Made by a program: the position numbers and the translations under genes
DNA from: Pontibacter pamirensis
GTDB lineage: Bacteria; Bacteroidota; Bacteroidia; Cytophagales; Hymenobacteraceae
Assembly: GCF_010015475.1 (NCBI RefSeq)
Contig: NZ_SSNI01000016.1
Coordinates: 62,001 to 126,000, forward strand
Length of the DNA: 64,000 bases
Direction: 5' to 3'
Part shown: piece by piece, positions 51,444 through 60,181 of the stretch
Position numbering within the stretch: the first letter of the stretch is position 1
Layout: every line of letters starts with the position of its first letter
The notes under the pieces: model-generated
Databases searched by the model: none
What the model was told of the DNA's origin: nothing
Seen by the model: the letters and a program-made list of their open reading frames with translations, nothing else

Positions 51444-52673
51444 ATGAAGTTGATTAAGTATTTATCAGTAGCAGTTGTAGGAGGTTTTCTCCTTGGATCC
51501 TGCTCTAAGGGAGGCCAGCCAACCAGCACGAACCCCGGCGCTTACAGTAGCGCAACAGGGATCGAGTATGGCGAGGATGAAGAAGCCTTTAATGTTCCGG
51601 AGTATGCTGAGTTCCCACAGGGACCGGGCCTCGTGTTCATTGAAGGTGGCCGGACGGTGCTTGGCTCTATGGAAGAAGATATTGCCATGACACGCGACAA
51701 TGTGGAGCGTACTGTAACGGTGGCTTCTTTCTATATGGATGAAACGGAAGTAGCCAACATCCACTGGCTCGAGTACCTGCATTACCTCAAGAAGGACTCC
51801 CTACCTGAAGTATACCAGGCTGCCCTGCCAGACACTACTGTTTGGTCACGTCAGTTGTCATTCAACGACCCTTATGTAACATATTACCTGCGTTACCCAG
51901 GTTTCCGCTTCTTCCCGGTAGTGGGCGTGAGCTGGTTACAGGCAAACGACTTCGCGATATGGCGTACAGCTAAGGTGAACGAAAACTTTGCCGCTCAGGA
52001 AACTGGCGGTGGCCGCAGAGGCTTGTTTGGCCGTGGCGGTGGAAGCGATGAAGCAGTAGAAGGTTCAGCACCGTCTATCGAGTCTGGTCTTGTGTTGCCG
52101 AACTACCGTCTCCCAACAGAGGCTGAATGGGAATACGCTGCGCAGGCGATGATTGGTACCCAATACACGGAGGATGAAAACCAGAATAACCGTCGCCTTT
52201 ACCCATGGGACGGACACCAGGTGCGTAACCCGTATGGTAAGGAAATGGGTAAGTTTATGGCTAACTTCAAGCGTGGCCGCGGTGACTATGCCGGTATTGC
52301 CGGTTCTTTGAACGACGGTGCCATGATCACAGATTATATCTACAGCTACCCTCCTAACGACTTCGGTCTGTATAACATGGCTGGTAACGTAAACGAGTGG
52401 GTGCAGGACATCTACCGTCCGTTGTCTTACCAGGATGTAGAGGATCTGAACCCTTTCCGTAGAGATGGAACCCTGGATGAGGCTGAGAACTACGACTCAA
52501 GCGAAGGTTTCCACTCGCTTGTAAACGATGAGGTTCGTGTGTTTAAAGGCGGTTCTTGGAAAGATGTAGCTTACTGGTTGTCTCCTGGTACACGCCGCTT
52601 CATGGCACAGGATTCTTCCACTGCCACTATCGGTTTCCGTTGCGCCATGATTAACGCAGGCTCTAACAGATAA
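51444..52673 (+). CDS. gldJ: Gliding-motility / type IX secretion lipoprotein GldJ
   Basis: 409 residues. The lipoprotein signal VAVVGGFLLGSCSKGGQ ends at Cys 20. A formylglycine-generating (SUMF1/FGE-like) domain follows: GPGLVFIEGGRTVLGSMEED, YMDETEVANIHWLEYLHYLK, NYRLPTEAEWEYAAQA, NMAGNVNEWVQDIYRP and FKGGSWKDVAYWLSPGTRR. The second box, NIHWLEYLHYLKKD, resembles GldJ rather than GldK. GldJ stabilises the gliding and type IX motor rings; the enzymatic Cys pair of true FGE is not needed. Its neighbour is a PorP/SprF gene. Confidence 0.93.
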   Translation: MKLIKYLSVAVVGGFLLGSCSKGGQPTSTNPGAYSSATGIEYGEDEEAFNVPEYAEFPQGPGLVFIEGGRTVLGSMEEDIAMTRDNVERTVTVASFYMDETEVANIHWLEYLHYLKKDSLPEVYQAALPDTTVWSRQLSFNDPYVTYYLRYPGFRFFPVVGVSWLQANDFAIWRTAKVNENFAAQETGGGRRGLFGRGGGSDEAVEGSAPSIESGLVLPNYRLPTEAEWEYAAQAMIGTQYTEDENQNNRRLYPWDGHQVRNPYGKEMGKFMANFKRGRGDYAGIAGSLNDGAMITDYIYSYPPNDFGLYNMAGNVNEWVQDIYRPLSYQDVEDLNPFRRDGTLDEAENYDSSEGFHSLVNDEVRVFKGGSWKDVAYWLSPGTRRFMAQDSSTATIGFRCAMINAGSNR

Positions 52674-52700
52674 GCATTCGCAGTAAATCAAATATTGATA

Positions 52701-52736
52701 AGCAAAAAGCCCGGAAGCAGTTCCGGGCTTTTTGCT
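52701..52736 (+). terminator. Terminator of gldJ
   Basis: AGCAAAAAGCCCGGAA and TTCCGGGCTTTTTGCT (52701-52716 and 52721-52736) form a perfect 16-bp stem with a 4-base loop. Confidence 0.92.
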
Positions 52737-52761
52737 TTCAAAACAATCGCAACATACTACA

Positions 52762-53343
52762 ATGAGTGAACAGGAAAAACCGCATAAAATTCTCTTCCGG
52801 TTTAACAGCAGCCTCTTCGGAAAAGAAATGGTCGAATCGTTGTGGGCACTGGAGGTAGAAGCCGACCAGGGACTTTATAAAATCGACAGTATCCCGTACT
52901 ACGTGCCGCTCATTGCCACAGAAGACATTGTGCGGGCAACTTATAATAAGATGGAGGAAGGCCTGCTTTACCAGGAGACTGTTACTCCTTCCGGCAACTC
53001 TACCATCCAGGTGATACGGCAAAACGAGGATACACCGCTGCTGGACCTGCGCAAGCAGTTCGCCGAGGTAGGGTGTGTATCAGTGGAGGTGAACGAAGAT
53101 TTCTTCGTGCTGGAGGTGCCAGTCAATATAAATTATGCTGTGGTAAAAGATAAACTGGATGAACTGGAGCAACAGGAGGAAATAGAGTATGCCGAGCCGA
53201 GCCTGTCGGATATACACCGGGAGCAGACAAGTTTAGCAGAAGCTACAGGTAGTTTACTTTGCTTTATGCTACGCCGCTGCAATGGTAACCACACTCACCT
53301 CCATAGCGCCTGCTGCCAGCAATGCCACCGCACAGGCTTCTAG
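52762..53343 (+). CDS. DUF4265-domain protein with antisense C-terminal tail
   Basis: 193 residues from the ATG at 52762. The DUF4265 domain fills about residues 5-150: ILFRFNSSLFGKEMVESLWAL, then YKIDSIPYYVPLIATEDIV, then SVEVNEDFFVLEVPVNINY. The last 30 or so residues (CFMLRRCNGNHTHLHSACCQ) are the antisense reading of the comF C-terminus, where no in-frame stop comes earlier. That tail is probably not functional. It overlaps comF by 75 bases on the opposite strand. The function is unknown. Confidence 0.8.
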   Translation: MSEQEKPHKILFRFNSSLFGKEMVESLWALEVEADQGLYKIDSIPYYVPLIATEDIVRATYNKMEEGLLYQETVTPSGNSTIQVIRQNEDTPLLDLRKQFAEVGCVSVEVNEDFFVLEVPVNINYAVVKDKLDELEQQEEIEYAEPSLSDIHREQTSLAEATGSLLCFMLRRCNGNHTHLHSACCQQCHRTGF

Positions 53344-53955
53344 GGTCGCACCTGTCGTCATCACATCATCTACCAACAGCACCCGCTTGCCCCGCACCTC
53401 TATTGGCTGGTGCACCTGAAATACCTGCTCTACGTTTTGCCAGCGGTCCAGCCTGTTCTTGCGGGTCTGGGTGGAGGTGTCAATCGTTCTTAATAAAGCC
53501 TTACCATTATGAGGAAGCTGCATGGCCTGAGCCAAACCCCTTGAAAAACTTTCGGCCTGGTTATAGCCACGGCGGCGCAGCTTGTATTTATGTAGCGGCA
53601 CCGGCACCACCACATCAAAATGTTCCGGGTAATAATGGTCGGAGAGGAGGGAGCCATACCGCTGCCCCAGATGCTCGCCCAGTTCTTTTGCTCCCTTATA
53701 CTTTAGCTTGTGCAACAGCCGCTGCACTCTGCCCTTCGGCATAAAGTGCAGGTATGAGAAGGCGAACCGCACCGGCACCTTACCCCAAAACCTGCGCTGC
53801 AGCGGGTTTAATTCTGTTGCCCCATGCACATGCGAGTCTGTGTAAGGCAGCTTTACGCTGCATTTGGTGCAGATGTATTTCTCACCGCGTGCCATGGCCC
53901 CGTCACAGGCATAGCAACTTTTAGGGAACAACAGCGAAAGCAGGTCGTCGAACAT
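53269..53955 (-). CDS. comF: ComF-family phosphoribosyltransferase-like protein
   Basis: 228 residues from the ATG at 53955; a longer frame lacks conserved sequence. The N-terminal zinc-binding Cys cluster is CYACDGAMARGEKYICTKC. The C-terminal half is a PRPP-binding domain with the PRPP loop VLLVDDVMTTGATLEAC near residue 189. Family members aid uptake of DNA and natural competence (ComF of B. subtilis, GntX of E. coli). The 3' end lies over the DUF4265 gene. No other competence gene is in the window. Confidence 0.93.
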   Translation of the reverse strand: MFDDLLSLLFPKSCYACDGAMARGEKYICTKCSVKLPYTDSHVHGATELNPLQRRFWGKVPVRFAFSYLHFMPKGRVQRLLHKLKYKGAKELGEHLGQRYGSLLSDHYYPEHFDVVVPVPLHKYKLRRRGYNQAESFSRGLAQAMQLPHNGKALLRTIDTSTQTRKNRLDRWQNVEQVFQVHQPIEVRGKRVLLVDDVMTTGATLEACAVALLAAGAMEVSVVTIAAA

Positions 53956-53987
53956 TGGCAGGGAACTACGGTTTAAGGTATTATGGT

Positions 53988-53995
53988 TAACTTTG
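53988..53995 (+). promoter_or_regulatory. -7 box for the AhpD-like gene
   Basis: TAACTTTG matches TAnnTTTG exactly, 53 bases before the ATG at 54048, in the gap between divergent comF and AhpD-like genes. No TTG is at the usual -33 spacing. Confidence 0.4.
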
Positions 53996-54047
53996 CGTAA
54001 ATAATATACACTTTTTAAAGGCTTAACAAGCAATAGCAAACATCAGA

Positions 54048-54401
54048 ATGAGCTTAGTAGAAGAATTCAACGACTACCGCACGCGCATGAACGAGCGCAT
54101 TATGTCTTACGACAATAAAGTAATAAAACGTTTCTTCAACCTCGACACCAATACTTACATGGAGGGTGCCCTGGACGTTAAAACAAAGGAAATGCTGGGC
54201 TTGGTGGCCTCTATGGTATTGCGCTGCGACGACTGCATCAAGTACCACGTGGGCAAATGCTACGAAGAGGGTGTAACTGACGAGCAGATAATGGAGGTGT
54301 TCTCCATCGCCAACCTCGTGGGCGGTTCCATTGTGATTCCACATTTCAGAAGAGCCGTAGAGTACTGGGAGGAGCTGAAAGAGCGGGGAAGCGCTGAGTA
54401 A
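54048..54401 (+). CDS. Carboxymuconolactone decarboxylase / AhpD-like protein
   Basis: 117 residues, all-helical CMD fold. The redox motif is C60-x2-C63-x3-H67 (LRCDDCIKYHVGKC), as in AhpD, whose Cys pair reduces peroxiredoxin. The C-terminus EVFSIANLVGGSIVIPHFRRA closes the active site. It is cytoplasmic. It is divergent from comF, with a -7 box at 53988-53995. Its exact redox partner is unknown. Confidence 0.9.
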   Translation: MSLVEEFNDYRTRMNERIMSYDNKVIKRFFNLDTNTYMEGALDVKTKEMLGLVASMVLRCDDCIKYHVGKCYEEGVTDEQIMEVFSIANLVGGSIVIPHFRRAVEYWEELKERGSAE

Positions 54402-54408
54402 ATTTAAT

Positions 54409-54506
54409 TGTTAAATGGCTGTATGGCTAAATTGTTGATTTCTCACATATATATTTTATCAAAATTCTGCTAACCAGCCATTTAACATTTAAACCATTCA
54501 ACAATT
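54409..54506. repeat. Degenerate inverted repeat in the gap before 54510
   Basis: TGTTAAATGGCTG (54409-54421) and CAGCCATTTAACA (54475-54487) are a perfect 13-bp inverted pair with 53 bases between. Around them run words such as CCATTCAACAATTAAC, also seen at 691-728 and 11185-11218. Confidence 0.55.
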
Positions 54507-54509
54507 AAC

Positions 54510-54860
54510 ATGAGATTTGATTCTGACAACTTAGAACATAACTGGACGCAGCTGCGGGCTTCGCTGATGAAGCAGTTCGGCAAAAAACCGGATATGAACG
54601 CAATCCTGTTCCTGATAGGAATACAGGAACTGGGAATCGGCATCCGGGAGTTTACCAAAGAAGAAAAGCAGGACCTGATGCACATCGCCACCTGCAAAGT
54701 CTTCAGCCTGTCCGGTTACTACGAGTACACCGGCACCGACGAAGAAGGCTGGCCACACTATAAAGCTGTGAAAACAATTCCCTTTGCCAATTTAAGAGAG
54801 CAGGAAAATATGCTTAAATGGCATGTAATTGAGTATTTCAACCAATCAGAAGAACTTTAA
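54510..54860 (+). CDS. Conserved small protein, unknown function
   Basis: 116 residues, cytoplasmic, with a helical middle (PDMNAILFLIGIQELGIGIREF, then KEEKQDLMHIATCKVFS) and an aromatic C-terminal half (GYYEYTGTDEEGWPHYKAV). It reads like a conserved Bacteroidota protein; the name of the family is not known to me. It is 100 bases downstream of the AhpD-like gene, with an inverted repeat between, so it is probably separately regulated or the last gene of a pair. Confidence 0.75.
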   Translation: MRFDSDNLEHNWTQLRASLMKQFGKKPDMNAILFLIGIQELGIGIREFTKEEKQDLMHIATCKVFSLSGYYEYTGTDEEGWPHYKAVKTIPFANLREQENMLKWHVIEYFNQSEEL

Positions 54861-55032
54861 AACGTAGCGCGTATCAAGTAGCACGATATTCAAATATTAC
54901 TGGCACGAAAATCAAGATCCTGCATCTCATACTCTTTTCGTCACTACTGCTCTTAACAAAAGACACCGGTAAGAACGGCAAGCCCTAAGTTGTGATACCC
55001 CATACGAGCTACGTGATTCGCTAAAAATACCC

Positions 55033-55794
55033 ATGAAAATTATTACCTACAATGTAAACGGCATTCGTGCCGCGCTTACTAAAGGCTTTGGCGACTGGCT
55101 AAAGGCTGCTAACCCGGATGTACTGTGCCTGCAGGAGATTAAGGCAGACGAGTCTAAATTTGACAAGGAGTTTTTTGAGCAGATGGGTTACCACGTGTAC
55201 CTGCACCCGGCTGTAAAGAAAGGCTACAGCGGTGTGGCTATTTTGTCCAAAGAAAAGCCGAAGCACGTGGAGGTGGGCTGCGGCATAGAATGCTATGATT
55301 TGGAAGGCCGGGTATTGCGCGCTGACTATGATAGTGTGTCGGTGATGAGCGTGTACATGCCTTCCGGATCCAGCGGTGACGAGCGCCAGGGCTTCAAGTT
55401 TAAATGGCTCGATAATTTTAACGGGTATATAAAAGAACTGAAGCACCAACTGCCCGGTTTAATCATTAGCGGCGACTATAATATTTGCCACCAGGCTATC
55501 GATATACACAACCCGAAGTCGAATGCGAACAGCTCAGGCTTTTTGCCGGAGGAGCGTACCTGGTTAGGCCAGTTTATTGACAGCGGCTTTATCGACTCGT
55601 TTCGGCACTTTAACCCGGAGCCGCATAACTACACCTGGTGGAGTTATCGTGCCGGCGCACGCAACAAAAATCTTGGTTGGCGTATTGATTATAACATGGT
55701 TACTGAAAACCTGCGTGACAGACTGAAGCGCGCCGCTATCCTCACTGAAGCGAAGCACTCAGACCATTGCCCGGTATTACTGGAACTGCACTAA
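55033..55794 (+). CDS. xth: Exodeoxyribonuclease III / AP endonuclease
   Basis: Cuts abasic sites and trims 3' ends in base-excision repair. It has 253 residues with the EEP fold. The metal and catalytic motifs are all present: YNVNGIRAA, LCLQEIKAD, YMPSGSSGDER, SGDYNICHQAIDIHNP, WRIDYNMV and SDHCPVLL. No extension or signal is present. It stands alone between small genes; no terminator is clear, only a 9-bp inverted repeat at 55804-55838. Confidence 0.97.
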   Translation: MKIITYNVNGIRAALTKGFGDWLKAANPDVLCLQEIKADESKFDKEFFEQMGYHVYLHPAVKKGYSGVAILSKEKPKHVEVGCGIECYDLEGRVLRADYDSVSVMSVYMPSGSSGDERQGFKFKWLDNFNGYIKELKHQLPGLIISGDYNICHQAIDIHNPKSNANSSGFLPEERTWLGQFIDSGFIDSFRHFNPEPHNYTWWSYRAGARNKNLGWRIDYNMVTENLRDRLKRAAILTEAKHSDHCPVLLELH

Positions 55795-55927
55795 AAAAGA
55801 CATACTAAAGTAAAGGCAATCAGAGTTAGTACTTTAGTGGCTTATTGCGATACATTTCCTACTTAACAGCAATACTTTAGCAGTATTTAGTTAACTTACC
55901 ACTATAGCCGCCATGTGATAAACCCAT

Positions 55928-55933
55928 AAGGAG
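55928..55933 (+). promoter_or_regulatory. Shine-Dalgarno-like site before the DUF4175 gene
   Basis: AAGGAG sits seven bases before the ATG at 55941. Bacteroidota genes seldom carry such a site, so strong ribosome binding here is notable. Confidence 0.55.
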
Positions 55934-55940
55934 AAACGAC

Positions 55941-58900
55941 ATGAAAGAAAAAGATGCACTCGACCAGTTGCTGCATCAGCTGCAGGAGTTCAAGCAGAAA
56001 TTCTACCTCAACATGCTTTTGCGGGGTAGCATTTTCGCGGTTGGGCTCCTGTTGTCTATATATATAGTATATAGCCTGCTGGAGTATATGTTTTATTTTC
56101 CGCAGGTAGTGCGTGGCTTTCTGTTATTCTCTTTTGTAGCCTTGGTAATTTATGTGTTTGTGCGATGGATAGCACTGCCCATGTCGGCACTGGCAAAACT
56201 GAAGAAAGTACTCACCGACGAACAGGCCGCACAACAAGTAGGCACCCATTACCCGGAGATAAAGGACAAACTTCTTAATGCCATCCAGCTACAGAACCTG
56301 GACCGCACCAACGAACTCATAGCGGCCAGTATAGCGCAGCGCACCGGACAGATGGGCTCCTTCCGTTTTAAAGATGCGGTTACGTACCGCGAAAACAGGC
56401 CATTGCTGAAGTATGTTGCCTTACCCGCGCTGATTGCTTTACTCATTGCACTCGTTTACCCCACCATCTTCGTGCAGGGCACGGAGCGCATCATCAACTA
56501 TAAAAGACATTACGAGCCACTCGCACCTTTTAAATTTGTAGTGCAAAACGACCAACTTCAAACCTTCAGGGGAGAGGACTTCGAGTTGAAGGTGGACGTA
56601 GAGGGCAAAGCCGTGCCGAGCGAAGTTTTCATCAATTACAATGGCCGCCGCCAAAAGCTGAATGCCAAAGCTGACGGCACCTACACCTATACTTTTAAGC
56701 AATTGCAGAAGCCAGTGGAGTTCCAGCTGGAAGGCTCCGGCTTCTTGTCTAACGACTATACCCTACAACTGCTCTCTAGGCCAAACCTGAAAGACTTCAA
56801 AATGGTGGTGCAGTACCCCGACTACCTGAAGCGTAAGCCGGACGAGGTACAGAATACAGGCAATGCCAACGTACCCGAAGGAAGCACCATTACCTGGAAC
56901 TTCTCTGCCACCGAAACTGATAACATCAGTTTAGCCTTTGAGGCTCCTGAAGAAACCCTGACCGCCGGGAAAGAAGGCAGCAGCTTTAGCACCAGCAAAC
57001 AGTTTAACCAAAGCCAGAACTATAACATTAAGCTGAAGAATAAGCACAGCAGTAACAAAGAACAAATCAATTATCAGATAACAACCATTCCGGATCGCAA
57101 CCCACAAATCAGCATAGAGCAGTACCAGGACACGGCGCTGTATACCTATACTATACTGGGCGGCGATGTGTCGGATGATTATGGCCTGACGCGCCTTGCC
57201 TTGTTCTACCGCATCAACAGCGATAAAAACCCGGAGGCAAAGTATAAGAGTCAGGCACTGCCGATCAGCACAAAGCAGCTCAGCCAGACATATTATCACC
57301 AGTGGAACACCGCTGCTCTTAACCTGCAGCCTGGCGACAAGCTGGAGTATTTTGTGCAGGTATGGGACAACGATGGCATTCATGGCCCTAAGAGTACCCG
57401 CACCCGCACCTTCGAAATGAAAATGCCGGACAAGCGCGAACTCCAGAAAGAACTCGATAATAATTCGCAGTCGGTGGCCAGCCAGATGAGCAAAACATTG
57501 GATAAAGCTACCCAGCTGCAGAAAGAACTTGCGAAGTCGGAGGAGAAGATGAAGACCAAGCGCGACCTGAACTGGCAGGACAAAAAGCAGTTGGAAGACC
57601 TGATGGAGAAGAAAAAGCAGCTGGAGCAGGATATCTCCTCTATGAAAGAACTGTTCGACCAGCTCAACAAAAAGCAGAACATGCTCAACGAGCCGGATAA
57701 GCAGTTAGCAGAGAAGGCACAGGAACTGCAGAAGCTCATGAACGACCTGCTAGACCCGGAAACGAAGAAGCTCTACGAAGAACTGGAGAAACTGCTACAG
57801 CAGCAACAGCCAAACGACACCGAGTTACAGAAGCTCCTTAGCAAGATGGATAACAAGGAGCGTAACCTCGAGCGCGAGTTGGAGCGGGCGTTGGAACTGT
57901 TCAAGCAACTTCAGTTTGAGCAGAAGCTTGACAACATCACGAATAAGCTGGAGGAGATGGCGAAAGAGCAGGAACAGTTAGCTCAGAAGACAGAAGAGAA
58001 GCAGGAGGATAATCAACAGCTGCAGGAAGAGCAAAAAGAGCTGCAGGAAGAGTTCGAGGATGTAAAGGAGCAAATGAAGGACCTGAAAGAGCTGAATGAT
58101 AAAATGGAACATCCGAATCAGATGAACGAGGAGCAGCAAAAGCAGGACCAGGAGAGCATCGAGCAGGACATGCAGCAGGGACAGGAGCAACTACAGAAGC
58201 AGCAGAACAAAAAAGCCTCCGAGTCACAGAAGAAGGCAGGGGAGAAGATGCAGCAGATGGCTCAGCAAATGGAACAGATGAGCAACAGCATGAGCATGGA
58301 AGGTATGGAGCAAAACCTGGACAACCTCCGTGACATACTTGAGAACCTTATCAAGCTGTCCTTCGACCAGGAGGACCTGATGAAGCAGTTCCGGGGCGTT
58401 AACCAGTCTGACCCGCGCTTTATTACCCTCTCACAGCAGCAGCTCAGCCTCCGCGACAATGCACAGGTGATAGAGGACAGCCTTTATGCCTTAGCCAAGA
58501 AAGTGTTTCAGATTGAGTCTTTCGTAACACGTGAGGTAACAGCCATGAACGAGAGCATGGACAACAGCATGAAGGAGCTTCGCGACCGCAATATAGGCAA
58601 GGGCAATGTGCAACAGCAGCTGGCCATGACAAGCATGAACAACCTGGCGCTGATGCTGAACGATGCTATGAAGCAAATGCAACAGGCCATGCAGCAGATG
58701 GGCAATATGGCTGGCAAGCAAAAAGGAAATAAGCCTAAGCCGGGCGATTTTGGTGAAATGCAGCAACAATTGAACAAAAAAATCGAGGATTTGAAAAAAG
58801 GAGGCAAATCAGGTAAGGCACTTTCTGAAGAATTAGCTAAATTGGCTGCTGAGCAGGAGGCCCTCCGTAATGCGCTGAAGGAATTAGAGAAGCAAGGCCA

Positions 58901-59249
58901 AAAACCCGGTGAAAAGGGCCAAAACGGCGACCTGGGAAATATAAGTAAGATGATGGAACAAAGCGAAACTGATCTCGTTAATAAACGTTTGACCGAACAA
59001 ACCATCATGCGACAGCGGGAAATACTGACCCGATTACTGGAAGCAGAGAAGTCGGCAAAGGAGCGGGAATTGGACAATAAACGCGAGGCAAAAACGGCAC
59101 AGGAAACTGACCGCAAAGTGCCGCCATCATTTGAGAAGTATTTCAAGGCAAAAGAAAAACAGACTGAACTGCTCAAAACCATACCACCTGCACTTTCACC
59201 CTATTATAAGCAGAAGGTAAACGAGTATTTTCAAAACATTAGTAAATAA
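55941..59249 (+). CDS. DUF4175-family membrane protein
   Basis: 1102 residues. Three TM helices lie near 25-47, 56-78 and 156-174. Then come beta-rich Ig-like segments (FEMKMPDKRE ends them near 495) and a very long Gln/Glu/Lys coiled coil to about 870 (QQLQEEQKELQEEFEDVKEQ, then QQQNKKASESQKKAGEKMQ). The C-terminal end is again charged (LTEQTIMRQREILTRLLEAE). This is the standard DUF4175 layout in Bacteroidota, where the gene precedes RsbW-like and ybeY genes as here. The function is unknown; an envelope-spanning or tethering role is inferred. Confidence 0.93.
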   Translation: MKEKDALDQLLHQLQEFKQKFYLNMLLRGSIFAVGLLLSIYIVYSLLEYMFYFPQVVRGFLLFSFVALVIYVFVRWIALPMSALAKLKKVLTDEQAAQQVGTHYPEIKDKLLNAIQLQNLDRTNELIAASIAQRTGQMGSFRFKDAVTYRENRPLLKYVALPALIALLIALVYPTIFVQGTERIINYKRHYEPLAPFKFVVQNDQLQTFRGEDFELKVDVEGKAVPSEVFINYNGRRQKLNAKADGTYTYTFKQLQKPVEFQLEGSGFLSNDYTLQLLSRPNLKDFKMVVQYPDYLKRKPDEVQNTGNANVPEGSTITWNFSATETDNISLAFEAPEETLTAGKEGSSFSTSKQFNQSQNYNIKLKNKHSSNKEQINYQITTIPDRNPQISIEQYQDTALYTYTILGGDVSDDYGLTRLALFYRINSDKNPEAKYKSQALPISTKQLSQTYYHQWNTAALNLQPGDKLEYFVQVWDNDGIHGPKSTRTRTFEMKMPDKRELQKELDNNSQSVASQMSKTLDKATQLQKELAKSEEKMKTKRDLNWQDKKQLEDLMEKKKQLEQDISSMKELFDQLNKKQNMLNEPDKQLAEKAQELQKLMNDLLDPETKKLYEELEKLLQQQQPNDTELQKLLSKMDNKERNLERELERALELFKQLQFEQKLDNITNKLEEMAKEQEQLAQKTEEKQEDNQQLQEEQKELQEEFEDVKEQMKDLKELNDKMEHPNQMNEEQQKQDQESIEQDMQQGQEQLQKQQNKKASESQKKAGEKMQQMAQQMEQMSNSMSMEGMEQNLDNLRDILENLIKLSFDQEDLMKQFRGVNQSDPRFITLSQQQLSLRDNAQVIEDSLYALAKKVFQIESFVTREVTAMNESMDNSMKELRDRNIGKGNVQQQLAMTSMNNLALMLNDAMKQMQQAMQQMGNMAGKQKGNKPKPGDFGEMQQQLNKKIEDLKKGGKSGKALSEELAKLAAEQEALRNALKELEKQGQKPGEKGQNGDLGNISKMMEQSETDLVNKRLTEQTIMRQREILTRLLEAEKSAKERELDNKREAKTAQETDRKVPPSFEKYFKAKEKQTELLKTIPPALSPYYKQKVNEYFQNISK

Positions 59250-59278
59250 ACGCACCTAATTTACACTTAACGATTAAT

Positions 59279-59704
59279 ATGAATCAGGTTAAAATTCAGA
59301 TTCCTTCCCTAATCGAGAACATCAGAGTTATTGAAAGTTTTATTGACAACTCAAGAGATGAGTTTGAGTTCGAAGATGACATCTATGGCAACATCATGGT
59401 TGCTGTTACGGAATCTGTAAATAACGCTATCCGGCACGGGAACAAGTTTGACAAAGACAAAAATGTGTATCTGACGTTACAGGTAGAAGAGAACAAACTG
59501 TTTTTTGAAGTGGAGGACGAAGGTCCCGGTTTTGATTACGAGAACCTGCCGGACCCTACTGCACCAGAAAATCTGGAGAGTCCCGGGGGCCGTGGCATCT
59601 TCTTAATGCGCAACCTTTGCGATGAGGTAAACTTTGCTGACAATGGCAAAAAGGTACAGCTGATATTTAATGTAATACCATCAGAGAATGGAACATCCAA
59701 TTGA
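59279..59704 (+). CDS. RsbW-like serine/threonine ATPase (anti-sigma type)
   Basis: 141 residues with a GHKL ATPase fold. The ATP site shows MVAVTESVNNAIRHGNK (N-box), VEDEGPGFDYENLPDP (G1-box) and GRGIFLMRNLCDEV (G2-box). Such proteins phosphorylate or bind anti-anti-sigma factors. The gene overlaps ybeY by 17 bases and follows DUF4175 by 29. The real partner is unknown. The same trio recurs across Bacteroidota, which supports a housekeeping role. Confidence 0.93.
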   Translation: MNQVKIQIPSLIENIRVIESFIDNSRDEFEFEDDIYGNIMVAVTESVNNAIRHGNKFDKDKNVYLTLQVEENKLFFEVEDEGPGFDYENLPDPTAPENLESPGGRGIFLMRNLCDEVNFADNGKKVQLIFNVIPSENGTSN

Positions 59705-60116
59705 GTTTTTTAGCGAGGATATTGATTTCGAGCTAAAAAACCCAGACCAGGTTTCCAAATGGATTGCATCAGTAATAGAGCAACACGAACAAGAGCTAAG
59801 TAGCCTCACCTACGTTTTCTGCTCAGATGATTACCTCCACCAGATAAACGTGGAGTACCTTGATCATGATACCCTCACAGACATCATCACCTTCAATAAT
59901 GCCGACGAAGAGGGCATCATTGAAGGTGATATTTTTATAAGCGTAGACCGGGTGCGCGACAACTCAGTTGAGTTAGGCATTTCTTTTGATGATGAACTTC
60001 ACCGGGTCATCATTCACGGTGTACTTCACCTGCTCGGGTTCAGAGACAAGACTGAAGAGGAAGAAGGACTTATGCGCAAACAAGAAGATTCTTCCTTATC
60101 TTTGCGTAAATTTTAA
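59688..60116 (+). CDS. ybeY: rRNA maturation endoribonuclease YbeY
   Basis: 142 residues. A zinc-dependent RNase for the 3' end of 16S rRNA and ribosome quality control. The metal motif is HxxxHxxxxxH; here H110 and H114 (IIHGVLHLLGFRDK) are present, but position 120 is Asp rather than the third His of E. coli. This substitution is, as far as I recall, common in Bacteroidota. The upstream region LDHDTLTDIITF is typical. The start codon overlaps the RsbW-like gene. Confidence 0.95.
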   Translation: MEHPIEFFSEDIDFELKNPDQVSKWIASVIEQHEQELSSLTYVFCSDDYLHQINVEYLDHDTLTDIITFNNADEEGIIEGDIFISVDRVRDNSVELGISFDDELHRVIIHGVLHLLGFRDKTEEEEGLMRKQEDSSLSLRKF

Positions 60117-60146
60117 TCGCAAAAGGAATTACCATCCTCCTGCAGA

Positions 60147-60162
60147 TGTTTCACGTGAAACA
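60147..60162. promoter_or_regulatory. parS: parS site (ParB-binding)
   Basis: The 16-mer TGTTTCACGTGAAACA, a perfect palindrome, matches the widely conserved chromosomal parS. It is extended to 20 palindromic bases (60145-60164). It lies in the 65-base gap between ybeY and mnmG, outside any coding sequence. Confidence 0.92.
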
Positions 60163-60181
60163 TCCCTAAAAATCAGAATAC

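Noticed and set aside
55804..55838. 9-bp inverted repeat after xth as a terminator
   Set aside because: The stem is AT-rich, the loop is 17 bases and no T run follows.
57978..58190. Leucine-rich minus-strand frames inside the DUF4175 gene
   Set aside because: They are antisense to the Gln/Lys/Glu coiled coil, which on the other strand reads as Leu and Ser; they are not real membrane proteins.
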